The notes below the pieces were generated by a model. That model saw only the letters and a program-made list of their open reading frames with translations, was not told the DNA's origin and made no database searches. This document shows, piece by piece, positions 1 through 5,963 of a stretch of DNA of 7,516 nt. A program made the translations under genes and the position numbers. Origin of the DNA: Anaerohalosphaeraceae bacterium (GTDB lineage Bacteria > Planctomycetota > Phycisphaerae > Sedimentisphaerales > Anaerohalosphaeraceae); the NCBI GenBank assembly GCA_030671565.1, contig DAOVIC010000091.1:1-7516 (forward strand). The letters run 5' to 3'. The stretch's first letter is position 1; every line of letters starts with the position of its first letter.

Positions 1-846
1 GCAGCCGGTTATCGCGTAAGGGACCATATATCCCCATTCGATCTCTTCAAGCATCGGGATCATATAGTCCTGGATCACCTTCAGTATAGGTTCTATGCAG
101 AACTTCGGGTTTTTCAGAAAACCCATCAGAAGTTCCAGGGGACAATTACCCGCACCGCGACCGATCCCGTAAAGAGAACCGTCAACAAGGTTAGAACCAT
201 ATCTTATACCTTCGATACTATTTGCAAATGCAAGCTGCTGATTATTATGACAGTGCATCCCGATACGTTTGCCGGGCAAATGCTTCTTGTAAAGTTCCAC
301 CACATGATGGATCTGTTCAGAGAAGTAATATCCGTAGCTGTCAACTATGCACACGGTCCCTGCGGGGCACTTGTCGACCTGATCGAGTGCTTCGATAAGA
401 TCGAATTCGTTCTCCGCAGATATCGCCATGATATTCATGCTTGTTTCATACCCAAGGTCATGGCACTTGTTGACCATAGCGATTGCCTTGTCGATGTCTT
501 TGGCATACGTCGCTACACGGATAAGATCGACCGGGCTCTCGTCCACAGGAGTAAACACCTGGTCGAGAACTCTATGAGCGTCAACCATGATACTTATCTT
601 GATATCAGACTCGATACCGTCGATAACCCGTCTGATCGCATCGTCGTCGCAATACTTCCAGGCACCAAAATCGCTTGGCGGAGCATACTTACGGCTGGAG
701 CGATAACCCATCTCAATATAATCGATTCCCGCTTCGGAAAGAGACTTATACACCGCACGAACAAATTCGTCCGTGAAGTAGTGATTATTGATCAACCCGC
801 CATCGCGGATGGTGCAGTCCAATACCTTGATTTCTTCTCTGTACAT
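1..846 (-). CDS. DRE-TIM metallolyase (HMGL-like) 'aldolase catalytic domain' protein, C-terminus cut by window edge
   Basis: The first 282 codons are present and no stop is reached before the left edge. I translated this frame by hand. Near the N-terminus is LDCTIRDGG (residues 9-17), the strand-1 signature of the DRE-TIM metallolyases. R14 and D15 correspond to the catalytic Arg and metal-binding Asp. GMHCHNNQQLAFAN (196-209) supplies the paired metal ligands H198 and H200, and GIGRGAGNCPLE (227-238) is the conserved loop near the end of the barrel. The fold and a divalent-metal site are therefore well supported, and the protein is probably cytosolic. The substrate is unknown: 4-hydroxy-2-oxovalerate aldolases of the DmpG type have RDGSH, while here the equivalent position is Leu (RDGGL), so I would not call it that enzyme. 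The ATG at 844-846 has an AGGAG Shine-Dalgarno (853-857) 6 nt upstream. It lies 63 nt after aroB in the same direction and may be the last-seen gene of the sigma-apt-aroB group. Confidence is high for the family and low for any reaction. Confidence 0.88.
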   Translation of the reverse strand, partial: MYREEIKVLDCTIRDGGLINNHYFTDEFVRAVYKSLSEAGIDYIEMGYRSSRKYAPPSDFGAWKYCDDDAIRRVIDGIESDIKISIMVDAHRVLDQVFTPVDESPVDLIRVATYAKDIDKAIAMVNKCHDLGYETSMNIMAISAENEFDLIEALDQVDKCPAGTVCIVDSYGYYFSEQIHHVVELYKKHLPGKRIGMHCHNNQQLAFANSIEGIRYGSNLVDGSLYGIGRGAGNCPLELLMGFLKNPKFCIEPILKVIQDYMIPMLEEIEWGYMVPYAITGC

Positions 847-909
847 CTTAAACTCCTGGCCAAAATGGCATAATTTTGCAGGATGCTCCTTCGCAAACGA
901 TGCAAAAAG

Positions 910-2004
910 CTAATAAAGCGCATCCAGCGTTTCGTCAACAAGCTCCCTCTCGACACTATGAGCCCATTGACCATCCCGGCACAGGGCTTTCCCTAAATCC
1001 TCAAGCAGCACGAACTTAGGCCACTTATTAACAGATTTTTTATCACGTTTTAGCAAATTAATCAACGTTTTTTTATCGATTCCCGCAGGTATCTTAAGAT
1101 TCAGCCCCAATTCGCCAAGTAATTTACCCGTCCGCCCCCCATGTCCGCCGCCGATACCGAGCTTTTCCTCGATAATACTCGCACCGATGATACCGATTGC
1201 AACCGCCTCACCGTGCAACAGCTCAAAATTGCTCCCGCTTTCAACCGCATGACCGATCGTATGCCCGTAATTGAGAATACGACGCATATTCTGCTCCGTA
1301 GGATCCTCAGCTACAACCGCCGCCTTGATCGTGCAGTTCTTGTAAGCGATCTCTTCAAGCACCGAAGTTTCACGCTTCAAAATCGCCCCCATATTACTCT
1401 CAAGAAACTCAAAATACCCCTTATCCGCGATCAAAGCATGTTTAATGCCCTCAACCAGCCCCGCCCGGTACTGACGATCATCAAGCGTCCCAAGCGTATC
1501 GACATCAATATAAACCCCGTCAGGCTGCCAGAAAGAACCAAAAGCATTCTTGCTCACGCTCGAATCGACCCCCGTTTTCCCGCCAACACTCGAATCCGCC
1601 TGCGCAACGGTCGTAGTAGGTATCTGAACCACTTTGATCCCGCGTTTGAATATCGCCGCACAAAAACCCGCTATATCGCCTACCGTACCGCCGCCAAGTG
1701 CGACGATCAAACTGTCACGCCCGAAAAATTCTTTTTCCATCCTTTCGATTATCGAAACAACGGTATCGATATGCTTGCTCTCCTCACCCGCCGGATCGAT
1801 AACATAGACCCCGGAATCGCCATCGCCGACAAGTGCGTCAAGATGACCTACCGCAACAAGATTGCTGTCCGTTACAACAAATTTACGCAACCCCGAATAC
1901 TTTGCTTCCAGCTCGGCCCAAAGCGAATCAAGAAACCCGCTCCCGATAGAGATCGTATAGCAACCCTCCTCAACCGCCGGTATTGTAACTTTAACTTTCC
2001 GCAT
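910..2004 (-). CDS. aroB: 3-dehydroquinate synthase
   Basis: The enzyme converts 3-deoxy-D-arabino-heptulosonate 7-phosphate to 3-dehydroquinate, the second step of the shikimate pathway, using NAD+ and a divalent metal in the cytosol. With the ATG at 2002-2004 the protein is 364 aa, close to the 362 aa of E. coli AroB. The N-terminal NAD-binding half carries GGGTVGDIAGF (104-114), PTTTVAQADSSVGGKTGV (129-146) and SKN (151-153). Metal ligands are E185, H248 and H264, and R241, N245, H252, K143 and K188 complete the known active site. All are present, which argues for genuine DHQ synthase over a related sugar-phosphate cyclase. The open frame extends to a GTG at 2040, but that would add 12 residues with no family counterpart, and the ATG has AAGG 9 nt upstream. 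The gene starts 48 nt after apt and ends (TAG) 63 nt before the aldolase-like gene. No terminator is visible on either side, so co-transcription with apt is likely. Confidence 0.97.
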   Translation of the reverse strand: MRKVKVTIPAVEEGCYTISIGSGFLDSLWAELEAKYSGLRKFVVTDSNLVAVGHLDALVGDGDSGVYVIDPAGEESKHIDTVVSIIERMEKEFFGRDSLIVALGGGTVGDIAGFCAAIFKRGIKVVQIPTTTVAQADSSVGGKTGVDSSVSKNAFGSFWQPDGVYIDVDTLGTLDDRQYRAGLVEGIKHALIADKGYFEFLESNMGAILKRETSVLEEIAYKNCTIKAAVVAEDPTEQNMRRILNYGHTIGHAVESGSNFELLHGEAVAIGIIGASIIEEKLGIGGGHGGRTGKLLGELGLNLKIPAGIDKKTLINLLKRDKKSVNKWPKFVLLEDLGKALCRDGQWAHSVERELVDETLDALY

Positions 2005-2013
2005 ATAATTCGA

Positions 2014-2017
2014 CCTT
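2014..2017 (-). promoter_or_regulatory. Shine-Dalgarno (AAGG) deciding the aroB start
   Basis: AAGG on the minus strand lies 9 nt before the ATG at 2002-2004. It sits inside the extension that a GTG start at 2040 would translate, which favours the shorter 364-residue protein. The site is short, so support is moderate. Confidence 0.6.
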
Positions 2018-2052
2018 GAACTTATGAATTGAAACCCCACTGCTGTGCGCGT

Positions 2053-2580
2053 TTAATACGAAATAACCGCATGGATGGGATAATCGCCAAGCCGCTTCCT
2101 GCCATCAAGCACCGTAAGCTCTATCAAACACGTCAAACCGATGATCTCTCCCCCAAGCTGCTCAACAAGCTGACACGCCGCCACCATAGTACCTCCCGTT
2201 GCCAGAAGATCGTCGACCATCAACACCCTTGCGCCAGCCTCGATCGCGTCTCGGTGTACCTCTATCGTATCGCTGCCGTACTCAAGATCGTAAGTCACCG
2301 ACTCAGTATAATGAGGAAGCTTTCCAGGTTTACGGATAGGTATAAAACCGGTACCAAGTTTTTGGGCCACCACCGAGCCGAAAATAAAACCCCTCGCCTC
2401 AACAGCCGCAACATAATCGATCTTCTCCCCAGTAAAAGGCTCGCAGATCGCACCTATCGCCGCAGCAAAACCTTCAGGATGTGCAAGCAATGGCGTTATA
2501 TCTTTAAACAGTATACCTTCCCTCGGAAAATCAGGGATGTCACGAATGTAATCTGTCAGCAGGATCTTGTTTTCTGGCAT
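2053..2580 (-). CDS. apt: adenine phosphoribosyltransferase
   Basis: The enzyme salvages adenine by joining it to 5-phosphoribosyl-1-pyrophosphate (PRPP), giving AMP and pyrophosphate in the cytosol. From the ATG at 2578-2580 it has 175 residues, near the usual 170-185 for the family. The N-terminus has the family pattern IRDIPDFPREGILFKDITPL (12-31), which contributes to the adenine pocket. EARGFIFG (61-68) and IPIRKPGKLP (80-89) follow. The PRPP-binding signature VLMVDDLLATGGT (119-131) carries the two adjacent Asp residues. The open frame includes a GTG six nucleotides upstream, but that codon lies inside an excellent Shine-Dalgarno, so the ATG is preferred. The gene begins 68 nt after the sigma-factor stop, with an imperfect hairpin and an A-tract (U-tract in the RNA) in that gap, and ends with TAA 48 nt before aroB. 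It shares no evident pathway with aroB beyond being a housekeeping gene. Confidence 0.97.
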   Translation of the reverse strand: MPENKILLTDYIRDIPDFPREGILFKDITPLLAHPEGFAAAIGAICEPFTGEKIDYVAAVEARGFIFGSVVAQKLGTGFIPIRKPGKLPHYTESVTYDLEYGSDTIEVHRDAIEAGARVLMVDDLLATGGTMVAACQLVEQLGGEIIGLTCLIELTVLDGRKRLGDYPIHAVISY

Positions 2581-2582
2581 TT

Positions 2583-2593
2583 TCACCGCCTAA
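2583..2593 (-). promoter_or_regulatory. Strong Shine-Dalgarno for apt, deciding its start
   Basis: The minus strand reads TTAGGCGGTGA, matching 9 of 11 positions of the ideal TAAGGAGGTGA anti-SD complement. The GTG that would open the longer frame is part of this element, so translation should begin at the ATG at 2578-2580 just downstream. Confidence 0.7.
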
Positions 2594-2628
2594 AAAAAAT
2601 TGGAAGCGAGGTGCTTGCAGTAAGTACC
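2592..2628 (-). terminator. Imperfect hairpin plus U-tract between sigma gene and apt (weak terminator or attenuator)
   Basis: In the RNA, GGTACTT (2622-2628) can pair with AAGCACC (2610-2616) around a 5-nt loop, with one A-C mismatch. Eight U residues (plus-strand A 2592-2599) follow about 10 nt later. The stem is short and the U-tract is not adjacent, so it is at best a partial terminator that would let some transcripts continue into apt. Confidence 0.25.
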
Positions 2629-2648
2629 AGAGATCAGCCGCAGAAAAA

Positions 2649-3473
2649 CTATTGATTCTCGGTCTCACCAGTCATCAACTCATTCAGTTGAGCAAGCGCA
2701 TCTAGTTGTATCTGTCGAACCCGCTCACGTGTCAGGTTCATTTCCCGGCCGATCTCCTTCAGCGTCAATGGCTCATGTCCTTCAAGACCAAACCGCAAAC
2801 TCAGAACACTCGCTGAACGAGGGTCGATCTGCTCCAAAAGCTTGATCGCTTTGGCAAGTTCTTCATCCGTGCCAAGAACATCTTCCGGCATCCCCATTCT
2901 ATTGTCTTCAAGCGTTTCGTCAAGTCCCGTTCCTTCTTCATCGGAATCTCCCTGAAAGCCGGCGTTTACAGTCCTGAATATCTCCTGAATCGCACGAGCC
3001 TTTTTCTTAGTCAGTTTCAACGCCTCTGCCATCTCATCAAGCTCTGGTTCACGACCAAGATCGCCCTCCATCTTCGCCGCCGTATGACGCCAATGATTGA
3101 TTAATTCGACCATATAGGTCGGAATATGGATCGGCTGGGAATTACTAAGCAGGGCACGCTTGATACCTTGCTTGATCCACCAAGCCGCATAAGTGCTGAA
3201 ACGAACTCCATGCTCAGGGTCAAAAGAATCAACTGCACGAATAAGTCCGATATTACCCTCCTCGATCAGGTCGCCAAGCCCCATTCCACGACCGTTGAAA
3301 TGTTTAGCGATACTGACAACAAGGCGAAGGTTACTGCAAACAAGCCTCTCCCTTGCTTCCAGATCGTCATAGTCCTGAACCAGGTGTCCGAGCTCTTGTT
3401 CTTCCTCGCGGCTCAAGAGGTTCACTTCGTCTATTTCTTTCAAATACTCGCGTAATGTTGCATCAAATGCCAT
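2649..3473 (-). CDS. RNA polymerase sigma factor, RpoD/SigA-like, without region 1.1
   Basis: This is a promoter-recognition subunit of RNA polymerase, 274 aa. Region 1.2 is at about 5-36. Region 2 (about 38-110) includes DLIEEGNIGLIRAVDSFD (68-85) for core binding and RFSTYAAWWIKQ (91-102) for -10 recognition and melting, with Y95, W98, W99 and Q102 conserved. Region 3 is at about 118-170, then an acidic 3.2 finger (about 175-200), then region 4 (about 208-264). Region 4 holds the -35 helix TLKEIGREMNLTRERVRQ (237-254), with R249, E250, R253 and Q254 matching the sigma-70 contacts. It lacks the long N-terminal region 1.1 of RpoD, like group 2 sigma factors; whether it is the main housekeeping sigma of this organism cannot be told here. 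At the position of sigma-70 T440, which contributes to -12 recognition, it has K105. The ATG has AGGAG (3480-3484) 6 nt upstream. The gene follows a terminator and a 254-nt gap, so it probably starts its own transcript. Confidence 0.95.
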   Translation of the reverse strand: MAFDATLREYLKEIDEVNLLSREEEQELGHLVQDYDDLEARERLVCSNLRLVVSIAKHFNGRGMGLGDLIEEGNIGLIRAVDSFDPEHGVRFSTYAAWWIKQGIKRALLSNSQPIHIPTYMVELINHWRHTAAKMEGDLGREPELDEMAEALKLTKKKARAIQEIFRTVNAGFQGDSDEEGTGLDETLEDNRMGMPEDVLGTDEELAKAIKLLEQIDPRSASVLSLRFGLEGHEPLTLKEIGREMNLTRERVRQIQLDALAQLNELMTGETENQ

Positions 3474-3530
3474 AGATGGCTCCTGAAAATAAATCCCTGA
3501 AAAAACATAGGGCTATCCGCTGATAATGTT

Positions 3531-3552
3531 GCGTACAAACGCCATTTATATA
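3531..3552 (-). promoter_or_regulatory. Possible -10 element and start-proximal hairpin upstream of the sigma gene
   Basis: Within the gap between the rpsA terminator and the sigma gene, the minus strand reads TATATAAAT (3544-3552), the best -10-like match there. I found no good -35 at 16-18 nt. Just downstream GCGT and ACGC (3531-3542) form a small hairpin. A promoter is expected because a strong terminator precedes this gap, but this exact placement is weak. The rest of the 254-nt gap (3474-3727) shows only the terminator, this element and the sigma gene's Shine-Dalgarno. Confidence 0.35.
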
Positions 3553-3628
3553 TCGGCATCTAAACCGTAGACCCTTAACTGGCGAGTCCGCACTTTCAGC
3601 ATCAAAAAGCAACTATTCACATTATTCG

Positions 3629-3659
3629 AAAAAAAAACGGTGAACCAATACGGTCCCCG
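3629..3659 (-). terminator. Rho-independent terminator after rpsA
   Basis: In the RNA the arm CGGGGACC (3652-3659) pairs with GGTTCACCG (3638-3646) around the loop GTATT. This gives eight base pairs including one G-U, with a single bulged A, followed at once by nine U residues (plus-strand A 3629-3637). It lies about 70 nt past the rpsA stop and separates the plsC-ispH-rpsA unit from the sigma-factor gene. Confidence 0.85.
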
Positions 3660-3727
3660 GCAAAGTTAACCGGATCTCACAGTACTGGCCCACCGCAAAA
3701 TACATCAAAATAGATTTCGGTGCTTAA

Positions 3728-5689
3728 TTACTCCTGAGTTTCGTCCGTACTATCGGTGCTTTCAGTTTCACCCGCTCCGGAATCTGAGTCTTCTGCAGGA
3801 GCCTCTTGTGTTTCCTGCTCTTCAGCCACAGCTTCTTCAGCCACAGCTTCTTCAGCCTTCGCCGCTTCAGCAGCAGCCTTAGCTTCTTTTGCTTCCTTTT
3901 CTTTAGTTGTTTCAAGAGTCACAGGGTCAGGTATCAACATGCCGTCAAGTCCGCCACGACGCTGCGGACCATTGTCCATTGAGTCCATATCTTCTGCGAT
4001 CTTAGCGTCATCGTCAGCTGATATTTTACCTTCCTGTTCGCTTTCAGCTGCCCACTGAACTCGACGCAGGCTAAGTCCTATCTTACGAGCATCAGTATCG
4101 ACCCGAAGGATCTTTACTTCAAGGTCATCGCCAAGATTCACAACATCCTGAGGCTTCTCGATCTTTTCATCCGAAAGTTCGGAAATGTGAAGCAGACCCT
4201 CAAGATCAGGCTCCAGTTCGATAAATACTCCGAAGTTCGTAAGCTTAGTTACTACTCCGTGTACGATCTGACCCGGCAAATACTTCTCCGGGATCGCATG
4301 TGCCCACGGATCCTCTGTCATCTGCTTGACACCAAGCGATACGCGGTGCTTGGCTTCGTCAACTTCAAGAACAAGGCATTTGATCTCTGCGCCCTTTTCA
4401 TGAGCTTCGCTGGGATGGTTAAATTTCTTTGTCCAGCTCATATCAGAGATATGAATAAGACCGTCGATACCAGGTTCGATCTCGACGAACGCGCCATAAT
4501 TCGTAAGGCCCGTAACCTTAGTTGTAACGATCGTTCCAGGAGGATACTTCTGAGAAGCAACCGACCACGGATTAGTCTCAAGCTGTTTGATACCAAGAGA
4601 TATTTCCTGCTTATCCTTATTAACGTCAAGAACCACAACTTCGATCTCTTCGTTAAGGTTAAGGATGTCCGCAGGATGTGCGATACGCCTGGTCCAGCTC
4701 ATCTCGCTGATATGGACAAGACCTTCGATACCTTCCTCAAGGCGAACAAACGCACCGTAGTTCATGATATTGACAACAGTACCCTTAACTCGCGAACTGG
4801 CCGGATAACGTTCTTCGACGCTCTGCCACGGGCTTTGAACTTTCTGCTTAAGACCGAGAGATATTTTCTCGTTCTTCTTATCAACGCCGATGACCATGCA
4901 TTCGATTTCCTGATCGAACTTAACGATCTCGGATGGATGCGATATCCTGCCCCAGCTAAGATCCGAAATATGAAGAAGACCGTCAAGACCGCCAAGGTCA
5001 ACGAATACGCCAAAGTCTGCGATATTCTTGACGATACCCTTGCGGATCTGACCGACTTCGATCTCTGCAAGGATAGTCTCTTTGCTGCTCTTACGTTCTT
5101 CCTCGATCAGTTTACGACGTGATACGACAATATTGTGATTCTCGGTATCGATCTTCAGGATCTTGCACTCGATCTCATTACCGATAAACCTGCTGATGTC
5201 GCCTGGCTTGCGAATATCAACCTGAGAAGCCGGCAAAAATACCGGAACGCCGATATCGACCAGAAGACCGCCCTTGATACGACGCGTCACCTTACCGGTT
5301 ACAACATCGCCTTCGGCGTTATTAGCGATCACACGTTCCCAACCGCGAATGCGATCCGCTTTGCGTTTGCTCAAAAGTATTCCGCCTTCGGCGTCGACTT
5401 CTTCGATAAGAACTTCGATTTCCTTACCGCTTACAATTTCATCGGGATTGTCAAATTCACCTGCATCGACAATGCCTTCGCTCTTGAGACCAAGTTCGAC
5501 GATAACATCATTGCCGAGACGAAGAACGATCTTACCCGCAAGTATCGTACCCGATTCCAGAGATGCCATCTTTGTTTCAAGTGTTTCCTCGAGCATTGTG
5601 CTTTCGGACTCACCGAAAATTGCCATTACTTCGCTGTTTAGATCCTCTTCCGAAACCCCCAATTTGCTGAAAATATTTCTGTCTACCAT
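3728..5689 (-). CDS. rpsA: 30S ribosomal protein S1, six S1 domains and an acidic tail
   Basis: S1 binds mRNA on the 30S subunit and helps initiate translation of structured or weak-SD messages. From the ATG at 5687-5689 the protein is 653 aa. Six S1/OB repeats lie at about 47-109, 126-192, 212-281, 297-368, 384-455 and 471-542. The last four carry the typical core (FGVFVDL, YGAFVRL, YGAFVEI, FGVFIEL) with LLHIS, LVHIS or LIHIS motifs and are the RNA-binding type. The first two are more divergent, as in E. coli S1, where they contact the ribosome. Residues about 550-653 form an extra low-complexity, Ala/Glu/Lys-rich and finally Asp/Glu/Ser/Thr-rich tail, which makes the protein about 100 aa longer than E. 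coli S1 (557 aa). The open frame reaches a TTG at 5770, but AGGA (5699-5702) 9 nt before the ATG and the lack of family similarity in those 27 residues favour the shorter form. The leader contains a potential pseudoknot beside the Shine-Dalgarno, suggesting translational control. Confidence 0.96.
   Translation of the reverse strand: MVDRNIFSKLGVSEEDLNSEVMAIFGESESTMLEETLETKMASLESGTILAGKIVLRLGNDVIVELGLKSEGIVDAGEFDNPDEIVSGKEIEVLIEEVDAEGGILLSKRKADRIRGWERVIANNAEGDVVTGKVTRRIKGGLLVDIGVPVFLPASQVDIRKPGDISRFIGNEIECKILKIDTENHNIVVSRRKLIEEERKSSKETILAEIEVGQIRKGIVKNIADFGVFVDLGGLDGLLHISDLSWGRISHPSEIVKFDQEIECMVIGVDKKNEKISLGLKQKVQSPWQSVEERYPASSRVKGTVVNIMNYGAFVRLEEGIEGLVHISEMSWTRRIAHPADILNLNEEIEVVVLDVNKDKQEISLGIKQLETNPWSVASQKYPPGTIVTTKVTGLTNYGAFVEIEPGIDGLIHISDMSWTKKFNHPSEAHEKGAEIKCLVLEVDEAKHRVSLGVKQMTEDPWAHAIPEKYLPGQIVHGVVTKLTNFGVFIELEPDLEGLLHISELSDEKIEKPQDVVNLGDDLEVKILRVDTDARKIGLSLRRVQWAAESEQEGKISADDDAKIAEDMDSMDNGPQRRGGLDGMLIPDPVTLETTKEKEAKEAKAAAEAAKAEEAVAEEAVAEEQETQEAPAEDSDSGAGETESTDSTDETQE
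3821..3857 (-). repeat. 15-bp tandem repeat in the rpsA tail
   Basis: The plus-strand unit TTCAGCCACAGCTTC occurs at 3821-3835 and 3836-3850, followed by a 7-bp partial copy at 3851-3857. The copies are identical and in frame, and they encode the repeated EEAVA/EAVAE segment of the S1 tail (about residues 612-624). Perfect identity suggests recent slippage, and copy number may vary between strains. Confidence 0.9.
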
Positions 5690-5698
5690 AAAATTAAT

Positions 5699-5750
5699 TC
5701 CTAATGTGGAGTCTGTTACCTCAGCTCGTCGGCGCCCCACATTCACGCCG
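5699..5750 (-). promoter_or_regulatory. Potential H-type pseudoknot abutting the rpsA Shine-Dalgarno
   Basis: In the RNA, stem 1 is CGGCG (5746-5750) with CGCCG (5730-5734). Its 11-nt loop contains AATGTGGGG (5735-5743), which can pair with CTCCACATT (5703-5711) further downstream through 9 bp including one G-U. This gives a pseudoknot with loop 1 of 2 nt (5744-5745), no nucleotide between the stems, and loop 3 of 18 nt (5712-5729). The Shine-Dalgarno AGGA (5699-5702) follows stem 2 with no gap, so folding could block or shape ribosome entry. The complementarity is seen directly. The pseudoknot and its regulatory role are inference, by analogy with known ribosomal-protein leader pseudoknots such as E. 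coli rpsO. Confidence 0.5.
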
Positions 5751-5758
5751 AAAAACCG

Positions 5759-5779
5759 AACAATTAACAATTGTCAATT
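5759..5779 (-). repeat. Three tandem heptamers in the rpsA leader, containing a TTGACA
   Basis: The plus strand reads AACAATT, AACAATT, GTCAATT in direct succession. On the minus strand this gives AATTGAC-AATTGTT-AATTGTT and a perfect TTGACA (5772-5777). TTGACA equals a -35 consensus, but 16-18 nt downstream the sequence is T-rich (TTTTTCGG) with no acceptable -10, so I do not call a promoter. The core CAATTG is also palindromic, so the element could bind a protein or be neutral simple repeat. Confidence 0.6.
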
Positions 5780-5831
5780 GAGCACTCTGAATAACTTGCA
5801 ATTTAACCGTTACGTATTAACCGTAAGCTTC

Positions 5832-5852
5832 CGGCAAATGCTTTTTTTGCCG
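5832..5852. repeat. Inverted repeat CGGCAAA / TTTGCCG between ispH and rpsA
   Basis: A perfect 7-bp stem (5832-5838 with 5846-5852) surrounds a 7-nt loop. No U-tract follows on the minus strand, so it is not a standard terminator for ispH. It could be a processing site or a leader hairpin. Confidence 0.5.
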
Positions 5853-5963
5853 CAGGCGAACAGTTTTTCAGAACACCCAATTAAAAACGCATCAGCCATC
5901 ACAGCTAATGCACCATGTAAAAATCTTCTATTTTATATCTGCTTAGCTTCGCCGAAGCCGCCG

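Larger units (their letters stand above)
5690..5963 (-). other. 274-nt ispH-rpsA intergenic region
   Basis: From ispH toward rpsA it contains a short GCTTC/GAAGC hairpin (5946-5958), an AT-rich TATAAAAT-like -10 candidate on the minus strand (about 5930-5937, no convincing -35), the CGGCAAA inverted repeat, the tandem heptamers, a T-rich segment (minus strand, 5751-5760) and the predicted pseudoknot with the Shine-Dalgarno. I found no coding frame with a ribosome-binding site. With no U-tract terminator visible, rpsA may be read both from upstream and from a promoter within this gap. Confidence 0.5.

Noticed and set aside
247..873. Plus-strand open frame at the left end
   Set aside because: It opposes the DRE-TIM gene, whose reading frame shows clear family motifs along its whole length.
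861..878. CAAAAT/ATTTTG inverted repeat just upstream of the DRE-TIM gene
   Set aside because: A 6-bp AT-rich stem is easily expected by chance, and nothing else supports a function.
1141..2019. Plus-strand open frame antisense to aroB
   Set aside because: aroB on the other strand has every catalytic residue; this frame is rich in Arg, Asn and Ile without any motif.
4187..5122. Long plus-strand open frame antisense to rpsA
   Set aside because: It lies wholly inside the well-supported S1 gene, has no recognisable domain and no clear Shine-Dalgarno; the frame is a by-product of the codon bias of rpsA.
5690..5770. TTG start extending S1 by 27 residues
   Set aside because: The extension has no S1 similarity, covers the predicted leader structure, and the ATG at 5687-5689 has a proper Shine-Dalgarno.
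5772..5777. TTGACA as a -35 box for rpsA
   Set aside because: No -10-like hexamer occurs 16-18 nt downstream, and the TTGACA arises from the heptamer repeat.
5946..5958. GCTTC/GAAGC hairpin after ispH as a terminator
   Set aside because: The stem is only 5 bp and no U-tract follows on the minus strand.
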